Assembly: GCA_034696485.1 (NCBI GenBank)
Contig: JAQIWT010001088.1
Coordinates: 1-12,621, forward strand
DNA length: 12,621 nucleotides
Origin: Isohypsibius dastychi
Lineage: Eukaryota > Tardigrada > Eutardigrada > Parachela > Isohypsibiidae
Direction of reading: 5' to 3'
Of this stretch, positions 1 through 8,781 are shown piece by piece. Position numbers and translations under genes: made by a program. Within the stretch, counting starts at the first letter, position 1, and each line of letters opens with the position of its first letter. The notes beneath the pieces are model-generated. The model saw nothing but the letters and a program-made list of their open reading frames with translations, did not search any database and was not told the DNA's origin.

Positions 1-3000
1 TTCACCGGTTTGTCATCCCAACATTTTTCTATGAGAATTAGCAGGCTGGGTGATAACATATCCGTCGAAAGTCGAGGTCGATATGGAACGACAGTCTGTT
101 CGACGAGTTTGTCCATGATATCTGTTTTGAAGAGAATGAATGGAAAACGCAGGATTAATAATGCTAATGAAATTCAGTAAAAATAATAAAATAAATAAAT
201 AAGATTTAATAAAATACGCGGAATTATTCTTTTGTCATGTCATTTTATTATTCTGAATTTGTGTCAAAGTTCCTTTTTTATTTCTGAACTTTTTCCAAAC
301 GACAAATTTAGAATTCGTATTAAACTAAAATAAAATATAAATCAAACAATAGAAATAGAACATATCTGTAATATAAAATACAAACTTAATATAAATGTGG
401 ACATAACATAAATATAATAATAGAACATCTTAGAATAGACTGGGGAAAAACTCGAATACACGTATCGATTAAACAATGAAATAATATTCTATCTGTCTTA
501 TTTTTTTATTAAAATTAAATTTGTATTTTTAATTCTCGTCTGCTGAAAAATTATTCTCGAATTATTGGCTTACTTTTGGGTGTTTTCTGTCGCTCCTTAA
601 TATCTTTCTCAAACGGCTCAAGTCCGCTGATAATTTGAGCTAATAAATAAGCATATGAATAAACATCTCCCTCTTTTGATCCGCGAAGGATATGGCCAAC
701 AGGGCCACGAAGGTGTTCCGGTGCGATAGTTAAGAACTTCCGGTAATCATCATCGTCTCCCATAAAATCCGGAATTAGGTAGGGCAAGAAATCCAACCGG
801 AAATATCCCACTTTAACGACGAATCTACTGTCTAGAAGACATGTCCTGGCGGATAGGGCGCCATGATGCCCTATCGGCGAATCGTGCAAGAAAACCATCG
901 CCTAAAATAAAACACATTTTTTATAAAAACTTGAAATATTAAAACATTTTTTAAAAACTTGGTCGAAAAATAACTCTGGCAAAAACGGTAAAAATTAAAA
1001 ATTGATTATTATAAACTCAAAACAAAACTAAAAATGCCAAACATACTGTATAAACTATTTAAAGTTTTCAAAATTATTTACTCGTTTAAAGTATTATTTA
1101 AATTATTTAAAGTTCGATTATTTTAATCATTTAAACTTCAAATCATTTAGATAATACTTTAAATAATTAAATAATTTTGAATAAGTTTTTCGTGTTATTA
1201 TACACTATGTTCGGCATTTTATTATATTTTAAATTTATAATTGTCAATTTTTAGTTTTTTTTCACTCTTTGACCACGTTTTTTTCTCGTAATTTTTAAAA
1301 TCCTACGTTTGTCAAGTCGGATATCACAGAAGTTTTGAGGGACGCATCAAAAGTGACCGTCTCACTATTCATCACATCAACTAAACTTCCTCTTGGACAG
1401 AATTCACAGAGAATATAAATGTCCATGTCTTGAGGTGATATTCCATAAAAATGCGCGAGGTTGCCGTTATTAATTCGCTTCATCTAGAAATAATGAACAT
1501 TAGCAGTTTTGTGAAAACGATTTTAGTTTCATTTGAATGGACTTACTTTTTTGATCAAAGCTTCTTGGCCCATCGAAGGGGAGAATTTGTGGATGAGTTT
1601 ACGCTGTTGAGCCCAGACTAATCGGTTCTTATATTTGATCACATTCGGTGACCTTTCGTAACTTGTCATCGTACCAGCCGTTGCGCTAGTTTTTGTAGTT
1701 GAAATATTGTTCCAAGATGTGTGGGATTTCTGGAGAAAATAAACTCGGTGAGTTTTTTAGGACTTATTGAAATCAAACTAAATTTAAAAAAAAATAATCA
1801 AATTAAATTTTAACTTCAAAAGTTAATATTTTCAATTGAAAATCGTGGTCAGATATTGAATTATAGTTTTTTTTACCATATGGGAATCGGTATGATGGTT
1901 GTGATGACGTCGAAAGGTGTGGTGTGAAATGGAGTTGAGATTTCCGTTATGAGAGACCGATTTTGGATGATTGGGAAATTCGAGATCGGCGAAGGGGACA
2001 TACCAGCGTGGATCATCTTCCAAATCATTGTTTTTAGTATGCCTGAAATTACAAAATTTGAATGATTTGATTGTAACCCATAAAAATAAAAATTAGTAAG
2101 AATTAGAGTTTTTATATTTAGTTGATGAATATTTTGAGATTTCAGTGTTGAAATTATTGTTTGGTTATTGGAGCGAGGTACTGACTTTGCAATAAAATAG
2201 CCAGCGACTATGAGGAGTAAGATGAAAATACAGATGCCGACAATGATGGCAATCGTAGTCCCTTGAGCTGAAAATGAGCAAGGCAGGTGTTAGTTGATTA
2301 ATTTCGCGGTTTTTATTCATTTATACAAATTTGTTTCTCTTACATGAATTGCATTCGCTATCTAATCCGGAAAATCCACAAAGTGGCGTATTGACTGGAG
2401 GTGAATTTCGGTATGCCCATTTGATTTCGGTGTTTGGTGTTGGAACTAGTTCTTGGTCGGTTTCCGTGTCGTATGAGAATACTTCCTGAAACAAAATGAC
2501 AAAAATAAGGTTCTCCGATTTGAAAGTTTTTGAACACTGGTTTTTCTTATGATGAAATTCTGATTGTTTTTTGGTTTCATGTTACGGTCGTTATAATTTT
2601 GCCGTTTTGTGATCAGTTGTTAATAGTTTACCATAAATCCGCCGCTGTGATGGTTCATGGTAACAATTACATAAACGTATGATTTCCGATCGCCATTTTC
2701 GAAAATGAAGTCTCCCGTGACAGACGAGACGTTTCTTCGGTGATTTGCGCGTCGGATAATTGCTGCTCCATCCTGGATGGTATTCGTTTCTTCCAGCGTT
2801 TCATTCACAAGCTGTGAACACAAATGTTTACGGAACTGTGCTAAAGAATGCTCAGTTGAAATTTCGAATTCAGAAATATTGAAAACTGACTGAACAAGCG
2901 ATGATAAAAATGTCGAGAAAAATGTGAGATGAAAAAAAGTTAAGGAATTTAGTGTGTTATGTGGTAAAGTTGAATCCGTGTTTATTAAAGAAATTTATGT

Positions 3001-6000
3001 ATTCAATAATATAGTAATTTATGATTTAAATCGTGTTACCTGTCCGATGAGCATTAACAATGTATGTTGCAATGCGGTGAATGTGGAAACCTTTAAAATT
3101 GATCAATAATCATCATTCCTGTTTCTGTCAATCCATTCTTAAACACACCTTTTCGGTATCTTCGTAAAGACGATCGTAATATTTGTAGGTTCGGTATTTG
3201 ACTTCCACCTCGAATGGAATGTAGTCGGGTCCTCGAATTTGTTTTGTGCTGACGAAATATAGTGACTGGAATGCATCCTTTGCATCCTGTAAAAAGAGTG
3301 TACCACTATTACTCACACATTACCCAAAGTGTGACAAGAATGAATACAATTTGTTAAATTCAATTAAAATCATAACTGAATACGTAGATGTGGTGAATAT
3401 AGTTAATGATAATTTATAACAATTCAATTTATAATTGGCTCGATGAAATGATTAAATTAGATCAAATTAAATTAAATTCACAGTTGTTTTTTTGCTAACG
3501 CAATTTCTGTTTCCAACCACCCTTTTACCTCGTCATCTTCATCCCAGTATTGCCTGAAAACAGTTTCGGCCATTTGATTAGTTCTGTTTGAGTAAAAAAA
3601 TGAGGTTCACTCAAATGAAATTACCATTGGTAATATCCATATAAAGGATGCTCCAGAGGGTATGTTGTTATGTAAACCTGAAACCCCAAGTGTGATTTTG
3701 GACCAGCTGACGTTAATAAAAATTTGAAATTTACTTACAAAATCGCCTTTTGTCATTCCCTGTCTTTTTGCAGCCACCTACAGTAAGTGAAAGAAGAACG
3801 ATATTAATGCCGTGATTTCAGAATAATAACTTATAGTTTATTTTTCATATTGCTTTGTTGGTAGTTCCAAATGAAGAAAATTAGTGAACTGCCAGCTTAA
3901 TGTCTAAAACAATATCAGAATTAAAACAATGTTCTTTTTGACCAAACTGACGATTGAAATTTTCGGCGCAACATTTTAGTCTGAAATCCCGTCTGGAAAA
4001 TGAATGAAAGATTAGATCGAATTAAGCGGAGTTGCAGAATAAAATTCTGGAGCTGAGTCAAAATTTTATTCTAAAAATTCACTGGCACATCGTTTCAGTT
4101 TTAATAGTACAGAACAGTATATATTGTATAGGTTTATTGGAACGATTTGGATTGAATTTCGCCAGGTGCCAGTAATCAAAAATTTTGTTCTGAAGTGCAT
4201 TGACATCAATTTCAACTTGATTACTTTTAATTTCAAATTAATTCTATGAAAGTTCATATTCCACATTCAACTTCCGGCAGTCATTTTTCCAACGATCATT
4301 GCGATTGCGATGTGGGTGTTGTTAAACAATATTTCGTGTGTTATATTTTACCATTATCTGTCTGGTAATATTCCCATGGGCGACAATTAGCAGCACTGTA
4401 ATAATAATTGCACATGATCAAAAAAACGCTATGAATTTAAACGAATAAATATTCTTCACCTCGACTTCTGATTGCAGCTAAAGTCAGCCATCTACCGTAA
4501 TCTTTATTTTTCGATGAATCAAAGCGGTATGTCATGAGTGTTGAGCCGGGTGTATTTGTCACTCCATCTTCAAATCCTGTACATGCCAAGACAAAAAAAT
4601 TGCCGAGGTTTGAGTTGGTATCACAAAGAAGAGCAATATCCGTCCAGGAATAACGACGCAGAAATAATAGGAGGGTTTGAACGAGATCGTTTTGTTGATA
4701 GGGGAGAAGACGCAGTAAAGTCGGGAAGCGGCGTTGATTTGATAACTCCGCTCCTGATCCACCACTGAAATTAGCCAAAAATGTTAATTTATCATCTAAA
4801 TGTAAACTGACACAAATTTATGTTGATTTATCTGAATTAATATACAATGTAAGAATGTAAATTTAACATTTAAATTTATTAGTTTTTGTTTCCGAAAGAA
4901 CAAATTATATACATGGTACTAAGATTGATTTGAAAAATTTACAAATTTGATATCATGCTAATCCGAAAAACATTTTCTCGGTCGGAAAGGACTGAATGAT
5001 TCAGTTGCGTTTTATTCACAGTTTTAGTGCAGTTCAGATTTTATTTGATTGTTTATTTAAACCACTGGCGTAGAGTAGAAATGCTAGTACAAAATTCTGG
5101 TTAATATTTACATAATAAATATTATTATACGATAATAAATAATAATAAATTAATTAAATAATAGGTTAGTTTTGAAAGTTCTGGTTTATTTTTTGCAGTG
5201 ATTTACCTTGCGATGACAACGATGTTTAAATCTGGAACAAACAAGTTGAGAATTGCTAGTTAATTGTAACATACCAGTTTATTCGTCGCAGAGTTTAGTT
5301 CTTACCTCGTGCCAAATCACTGACGTATTTTAATGCTTCGCTGCAACCTGAATAAAGGTATTCAGTATTTTGCAAAATAAAAGTCGTGTTTTATCAGACG
5401 TCTAATGAAAAATTTGTTCTAAAAAATAATTTTATTTCGTCAGAATTAATTGCAAAAAAACGGAAATCGAAAAGTTCCAACGTTTCTGTATTTCATTGAA
5501 ATTTGTTTTTGTTTTTCGCACACTGGTCAGGTATAATTTCATCAATCACGATTCCAATCCATTTAACGCAAAACGGCTGACATTAAGTGGTCTAATGCGT
5601 TATTTGCCAGAGAATAACAACAAACCGTATCGAGTTCGTGTTTTACGTTGAAATTGCCAAAGAAATGCAACATTTATTCAGACGTTCCCCTCCTGGCTAA
5701 ATCCTATATTTAAACAGCTTTTGTCCTTCAATTTCTGATTACGTTGACCGATTCACTGATCACTTATTGTCGAGAACTCTTGGATAATCATTGAAATTCC
5801 GAATTTTACGCTTTTGTTCGAATGCTGAAATGCAGATTTCGGATACGCGAATACATGGCAAAAAATTCAAATACAATTATGCTTGATAAACCAACATCGA
5901 TTCAACGCATATTATTTTGTTCAGATGGTGAAACGAATCTCAATAAATATAGAGTATTTGAACATGTATGGGGCTCTCTAACTGAACTTACTTATAACCT

Positions 6001-6929
6001 TGTAAATTGTATTTCTTTATGTATTATTTTTGTCTCATCCGTATCTTGTTGGTTTCAGAAAAACTATCGAATGTTTCAACCACAACGGAATCCGTTATCA
6101 CATTTGGTAGCTTTGGCTATTTGTTAAATCATAAGCAGTTCCAAAAGACGAAATTGATAAAAAAATATTTTTGTTAGCAAAGCTGTTCTATAAGATCATC
6201 TAATAGCAATAATCAGTTTGAATTGAATTAGACTGAATTGTTTTCGTACGATTCAGCTAAATTCAGACACTTCGTACGACAAAAATTTCATTCAAAATTT
6301 CAGAACCATCTGATATCAGATATAATACTGATCTGATATAAATCTGATATAAGAGCACCAAAAATTGCGGTTGTAAAAATTAAAAATCATATCAGATATA
6401 ATATATCAGATATAATACTGATCTGATATAAATCGATTTATGAGCGCCAAAAATTGCGGTTTTACTGAAAAAAAATTGAATTTTTGTTTGAAGTGTAGCC
6501 TTGGCATAATATTTTGACAGGATTGACCCCTTTTGAACAGATACCATTTCCGGCTGCTTTTTGCAACAAAGACCATATTCCCAACGTACCATTTGCAATA
6601 ATAACAAGGAGATTTTCCGGGTCTTTCCAAACGGATGTTCCGTTCCCGTTATCATAAACATATCCGGTGACGAGGTCAAGAATATTCTCGTCCAATTCCG
6701 AACACTTTTTCACATATTTTGGTGAACGGTCGATTTTATGAAAACCTATATGAGGATATAATTCCCGCAGTTCATCTAGTGCAATATCGATGGCTGGTCC
6801 GTAATAATCATAACTGTAGGCCAACGAGGTGTAAGACATGCAGGTCAGAAAGGTCACGTTTACAGCGTCTAGATAATATTTTCCGAAAAATATAAAAATA
6901 ACAAGAAATCGTGGAGAAAGTGCAGACAT
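1..6929 (-). CDS. Receptor-type guanylyl cyclase (GCY family), 5' part, truncated by left window edge
   Basis: Single-pass receptor that would make cGMP at the plasma membrane. Exons (minus strand, high to low): 6929-6590, 5347-5306, 5231-5207, 4764-4460, 4395-4352, 3777-3739, 3677-3625, 3553-3529, 3286-3149, 3090-3040, 2811-2632, 2485-2344, 2267-2186, 2042-1877, 1729-1547, 1483-1307, 901-574, 121-1. All junctions are GT-AG and phase-continuous, giving about 813 residues. Order: signal peptide (1-22), ANF-receptor-like ectodomain (about 24-461; GCSEAL at 114-119, repeated N-glycosylation sequons, CGF at 450-452), transmembrane helix (467-487), juxtamembrane RWYVPFADLEF segment, then kinase-homology domain with CPRGSL (634-639), APEHLR (724-729) and GDVYS (742-746). 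The ATG at 6929 is followed by a good hydrophobic leader. The dimerisation helix and cyclase catalytic domain lie beyond position 1. Nematodes carry dozens of gcy paralogues, so I do not assign one. The family call is very secure; some exon ends could shift slightly. Confidence 0.93.
122..573 (-). other. Intron 17 of the receptor cyclase
   Basis: AT-rich 452-bp intron with donor AAAA|GTAAGC and acceptor AACAG|AT. It is full of short A/T runs and in-frame stops. I see no exon, RNA gene or clear repeat in it. Confidence 0.8.
951..1287. repeat. Long fold-back (inverted) repeat filling intron 16, MITE-like
   Basis: Two arms of about 160 nt are imperfect reverse complements around a centre near 1122 (GATTA TTT TAATC at 1116-1128). 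Matching landmarks include AAAAACTTGGTC (953-964) against GACCACGTTTTT (1271-1282), ATGCCAAACATA (1034-1045) against TATGTTCGGCAT (1206-1217), and AAAGTATTATTTAAAT (1088-1103) against the ATAATACTTTAAAT stretch near 1152-1165. It occupies most of the 405-bp intron between the exons ending at 1307 and starting at 901. No coding capacity is seen. A non-autonomous fold-back DNA element is the simplest explanation. I did not find a clear target-site duplication. Confidence 0.72.
2186..2267 (-). other. Transmembrane exon of the receptor cyclase
   Basis: This 82-nt exon encodes SQGTT followed by about 21 uninterrupted hydrophobic residues (IAIIVGICIFILLLIVAGYFI, residues 467-487) and then AK. It is the only internal hydrophobic segment in the model. 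It falls exactly between the membrane-proximal CGF cysteine motif and the juxtamembrane RWYVPFADLEF segment, as expected for a single-pass receptor cyclase. It enters in phase 1 (TCT split) and leaves in phase 2 (AAG split), matching its neighbours. Confidence 0.93.
3778..4351 (-). other. Intron 5 of the receptor cyclase
   Basis: A 574-bp intron between the VLLIVAHGNITRQIM exon and the VAAKRQGMTKGDF exon. The flanking exons join in phase 0 and give continuous family-like protein. An open frame at 4066-4266 has no recognisable features and no splice support, so I treat the stretch as noncoding. Confidence 0.75.
4765..5206 (-). other. Intron 3 of the receptor cyclase
   Basis: A 442-bp AT-rich intron with donor GCAAG|GTAAAT and acceptor ATTTCAG|TGG. 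It includes an almost pure A/T stretch near 5110-5165 (AATAAT-type runs). No other feature is seen. Confidence 0.78.
5348..6589 (-). other. Intron 1 of the receptor cyclase, the longest intron (1.24 kb)
   Basis: It separates the signal-peptide exon from the first microexon. The donor is AATG|GTACGT at 6590/6589 and the acceptor is TATTCAG|GTTGC. Long first introns often carry regulatory sequence, which is inference here. Contents seen: a duplicated hairpin unit (6313-6469), two TCGTACGA palindromes (6244-6251 and 6272-6279) in flanking sequence that is itself partly inverted, and an opposite-strand ATG-initiated open frame of 101 codons (5822-6127) with no recognisable domain, which I do not call as a gene. 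Confidence 0.75.
6313..6469. repeat. Duplicated hairpin unit, two copies about 90 bp apart
   Basis: ATATCAGAT-ATAATACTG-ATCTGATAT (9-bp perfect stem, 9-nt loop) occurs at 6313-6339 and again, identically, at 6403-6429. In both copies it is followed by AAATC and then, slightly diverged, by GAGC(A/G)CCAAAAATTGCGGTT. The copies differ mainly in the spacer (CTGATATAA versus GATTTAT), so this is a partly diverged tandem duplication. It lies in intron 1, within 130 bp of the first exon's donor site. Confidence 0.85.
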
Positions 6930-7564
6930 TTTATTTTGGAGAAAAATTGAGTCGAAAACAGGAAGAGAAAGAAAACGTTGATGGATGAGTGAATGGACTA
7001 ATTACGATAAAATGGTATGAATAAGCGGCGGCTGGATTTCAGCAGGAATCGATTGGCGAATTACATGGGAGTTTGATTTTAGAAGGTTGAAGCATTTGGG
7101 TTCCGGTTCCGCCTTTTCGAATTTAATTCCACTCATAAAATGTGAGTCGTCTGGAAATTCTAATCTGAGTGTGATTTTATCAACTTATAATTTTTCAAGG
7201 TTTGTTCAGGTTTTTTATCATCTAGTTCGCTTTTATACCTTTTTTATTAATTTTCGCTACTCGACGGTTTTGTTTTTGTTGATGAGAAAAATTGAGGTCG
7301 AGAAGCACTTTCTTTAAGCGGTCGGTAAGAACTAAGAACACGCAAGCCACCTTGAAGTGTCAAAATAGATCGAATTTAAAATGCTTCCAATCTTTTTCAC
7401 TTTGTGCTATCGAAAGATGCGTGATATTATTATTGAACGCTCTATGGACGTGTTAGAGATGAAAAAAAGTTGGAAAATAAACGGCTGTCGAAATGAGCTA
7501 TGAAAAAACTGAATACATTTTTGAAAGTTTGTTTTTATCTATGAATGGTCACCACTTTGAATGC
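6930..7564 (-). promoter_or_regulatory. Intergenic region upstream of the receptor cyclase (putative promoter)
   Basis: This 635-bp gap lies between the cyclase start codon and the end of the RING gene on the same strand, so it should hold the cyclase promoter and 5' UTR. I found no clear TATA box, no GAAGCC-type ASE motif and no convincing RFX X-box by eye. The 7087-7317 plus-strand open frame begins with TTG and looks like chance sequence. Confidence 0.5.
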
Positions 7565-8305
7565 TTATATTTTATTGACCATAGATGTTTCGAAAATAAT
7601 ACTGAAAATCATCATAGAGACGGACAAAATAACCACACTTTTAATTCTCAGATTCTGCGGTGAGAGAAAATCTTTGAGAAAGTTTTTTGATGCCAGAGCT
7701 GTTAAAATTGATGGAGAGTAGGATTTTTGTGAGAGTTCCACGATGGAATATTTTGGGCTGTTGGAATTCTTCCCAATTGACGACGTAATTTTGGTATTTG
7801 AACGTGGAATTCCCCAAGCTGGAACGATGTCCATAAATTCGTTCCGGCAAACGGGACATAATCTGAAAAACCATTTGATTTAAATATTTTAATTCCAGCT
7901 ACAAACTGTGAAAATTTGTTTTACAATAATCAAATTAACAATTTCAGATTAAACATACGATTTTGTTCTTGAAGTATTCGAGCATATTGCAAACCCACAT
8001 TTCGTTCGGATTAATTGAAAGAACAAACTGCCTCATTTAATGCAAACTTTTATTTCCTAAACATACCGTATTAGTTTGGTTAGATTATTTATGTAATAAT
8101 AATACCCGGCTTTTTGTCCAGGCGATTCGGATTGGTAGCTCGATATTATCGCCCACTGAACAATACATCCCCAACAAAAGTAGTGACCACAATCCTCTAG
8201 AATTCCGATCTGTGGTTCGTCGAAATTTTGCAAACATGAGCCATTCTCGAGACGGAAATCCATTTCGTCGGTAAGACATATTCCACACATTTCTTCGCTG
8301 TCCAT
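7565..8305 (-). CDS. C3HC4 RING-finger protein with hydrophobic C-terminal tail (putative membrane-anchored E3 ubiquitin ligase)
   Basis: Two exons, 8305-8067 and 7862-7565, with donor ATACG|GTATGT and acceptor TTTTTCAG|A, restore one 178-residue frame. The splice joins KLI-R-LCPVCRNEF and completes the RING: C7-x2-C10, C39-x-H41-x2-C44-x2-C47, C82-x2-C85. The long first loop and the block GILEDCGHYFCWGCIVQW, followed by CPVCRNEFMDIVPAWGIP, resemble makorin-type RINGs, but no CCCH zinc fingers are present. The last 28 residues hold a short hydrophobic run (SVVILSVSMMIFSIIF, 155-170), suggesting a tail anchor. Predicted role: ubiquitin transfer from an E2 at a membrane; substrates are unknown. 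I chose ATG 8305 because an upstream in-frame extension has only GTG, and a trans-splice-like acceptor sits 15 nt upstream of the ATG. The RING is certain; the membrane tail is less so. Confidence 0.87.
7571..7576 (-). terminator. Candidate polyadenylation signal AATAAA overlapping the end of the RING coding sequence
   Basis: AATAAA on the minus strand (7576 to 7571) spans the codons just before the TAA stop at 7567-7565. Cleavage 10-20 nt downstream would leave an extremely short 3' UTR. I see no better signal close downstream. It may equally be chance, because the C-terminal codons are Asn-Lys. Confidence 0.35.
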
Positions 8306-8320
8306 TTCGGATAAGATATC

Positions 8321-8331
8321 CTGGAAAAACC
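8321..8331 (-). promoter_or_regulatory. Putative spliced-leader acceptor for the RING gene
   Basis: On the minus strand GGTTTTTCCAG ends at 8321, only 15 nt upstream of ATG 8305, with no in-frame upstream ATG between them. A pyrimidine-rich AG acceptor with no paired upstream donor, just before an initiator, is typical of nematode trans-splicing. This is inferred; no leader sequence is visible in genomic DNA. Confidence 0.5.
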
Positions 8332-8781
8332 GGGTTTTACAGTACCAGCTTCGATGTGCTGAATTCACCTCAATTTAATTTTATGAAGGCGTTATGGAAA
8401 AGCCAGAACTTTTATTGCCGGGCACCTGTACCGGTACTTGATGAGAAATGCGGTCGGCTTTCTTTATTACCTTATTCTGATAAGAGCTTCTTTTTTTAAA
8501 CGTCTCGCGGTATTTTTATTTTTTAAAAAAATCTGGCTTCAAAATCTCTATAAGCGGAATGCTTATGTTTTGCATTTCAATGTCGGGTAAAGTTAGCTTT
8601 AGGAAATGTATTTTGGGTTGCTGAAAACTAATTAATTTCTTCCCTTCAGATTTTAAACGCTACACAGGGGGGGGGGGGAGGGCCGGTTTGTCATGACCTC
8701 CGCCAACGCTTGTTGCTGTGTTGACTTTTCACGATTTTGTTTTCGTTCTTGATTGTTTCTTTCGTTTTGATTAAGTTTCTC
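8322..8781. promoter_or_regulatory. Divergent intergenic region between RING gene and TYW3
   Basis: About 460 bp separate two head-to-head genes, so the region should contain both promoters, possibly shared. Visible structure: a perfect 10-bp palindrome GTACCGGTAC (8428-8437) and a run of twelve G (8667-8678). No TATA box or RNA gene was recognised. Confidence 0.55.
8667..8678 (+). repeat. Poly-G tract (12 G)
   Basis: Twelve consecutive G followed by AGGG, about 130 bp upstream of the TYW3 start codon. Such tracts are prone to length change and can take part in G-quadruplexes; exact length may also be a sequencing uncertainty. Confidence 0.9.

Larger units (their letters stand above)
1..1729 (-). 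other. Kinase-homology domain (pseudokinase) exons 15-18, incomplete at left edge
   Basis: Residues about 545-813 align with the regulatory kinase-homology domain of receptor guanylyl cyclases. Recognisable blocks are MKRINNGNLAHFYGI (606-620), IYILCEFCPRGSL (627-639), LKTSVISDL, FLHDSPIGHHGAL, LTIAPEHLRGP, GSKEGDVYSYAYLL and VPYRPRLSTD...LIEKCWDDKP. The catalytic-type residues are eroded: where VAVK is expected there is LVWAQ (581-585), the HRD/HGN block is HHGAL (676-680), and DFG is replaced by VGYF (695-698). Phosphotransfer is therefore unlikely. The domain would act as an allosteric or scaffold module for the cyclase domain encoded to the left of the window. Confidence 0.88.
2344..6929 (-). 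other. Ectodomain exons 1-12: ANF-receptor-type ligand-binding region
   Basis: Exons 1-12 encode residues 1-461, on the extracellular side. The start MSALSPRFLVIFIFFG is a signal peptide, with cleavage plausible after A22. The core shows hallmarks of the periplasmic-binding-protein-like fold of natriuretic-peptide receptors and nematode GCYs: YYGPAIDIALDEL (42-54), ANGCSEALKYVSDLA (112-126, in the place of the usual GPGCS), ASGGSGAELS (135-144), FPTLLRLLPYQQND (148-161) and YSWTDIALLCD. Then follow GDF-VYITTYPLEHPL, DAKDAFQSLYFVS and the membrane-proximal CGF. Six or more NxS/T sequons (NVT, NGT, NIT, NET, NVS) fit an extracellular location. Exons 2, 3, 5, 6, 7 and 8 are only 25-53 nt, so gene finders easily miss them. 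The ligand cannot be predicted. Confidence 0.88.

Noticed and set aside
3501-3552. Reading cyclase exon 8 straight through its donor into VKGWLETEIALAKKQL then a stop.
   Set aside because: The GTAAAAG donor and the downstream exon starting DAKDAFQSLYF restore family sequence in phase, so this is intron rather than a truncated receptor.
4538-4768. Plus-strand frame of 76 codons.
   Set aside because: It is the antisense shadow of cyclase exon 4 (4764-4460), whose minus-strand translation clearly matches the receptor family.
5822-6127. Opposite-strand ATG-initiated open frame of 101 codons within cyclase intron 1.
   Set aside because: No recognisable domain, low-complexity AT-biased codons, no splice or trans-splice site and no regulatory context. 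Frames of this length arise by chance in about 1.2 kb of intron.
7087-7317. Plus-strand frame of 76 codons upstream of the cyclase.
   Set aside because: It starts with TTG rather than ATG, is rich in F/L/Y from T-rich DNA, and shows no gene context.
7641-7874. Minus-strand frame of 77 codons beside the RING gene.
   Set aside because: It is the wrong frame of RING exon 2. The frame that continues from exon 1 supplies the missing CPVC pair and ends at 7565.
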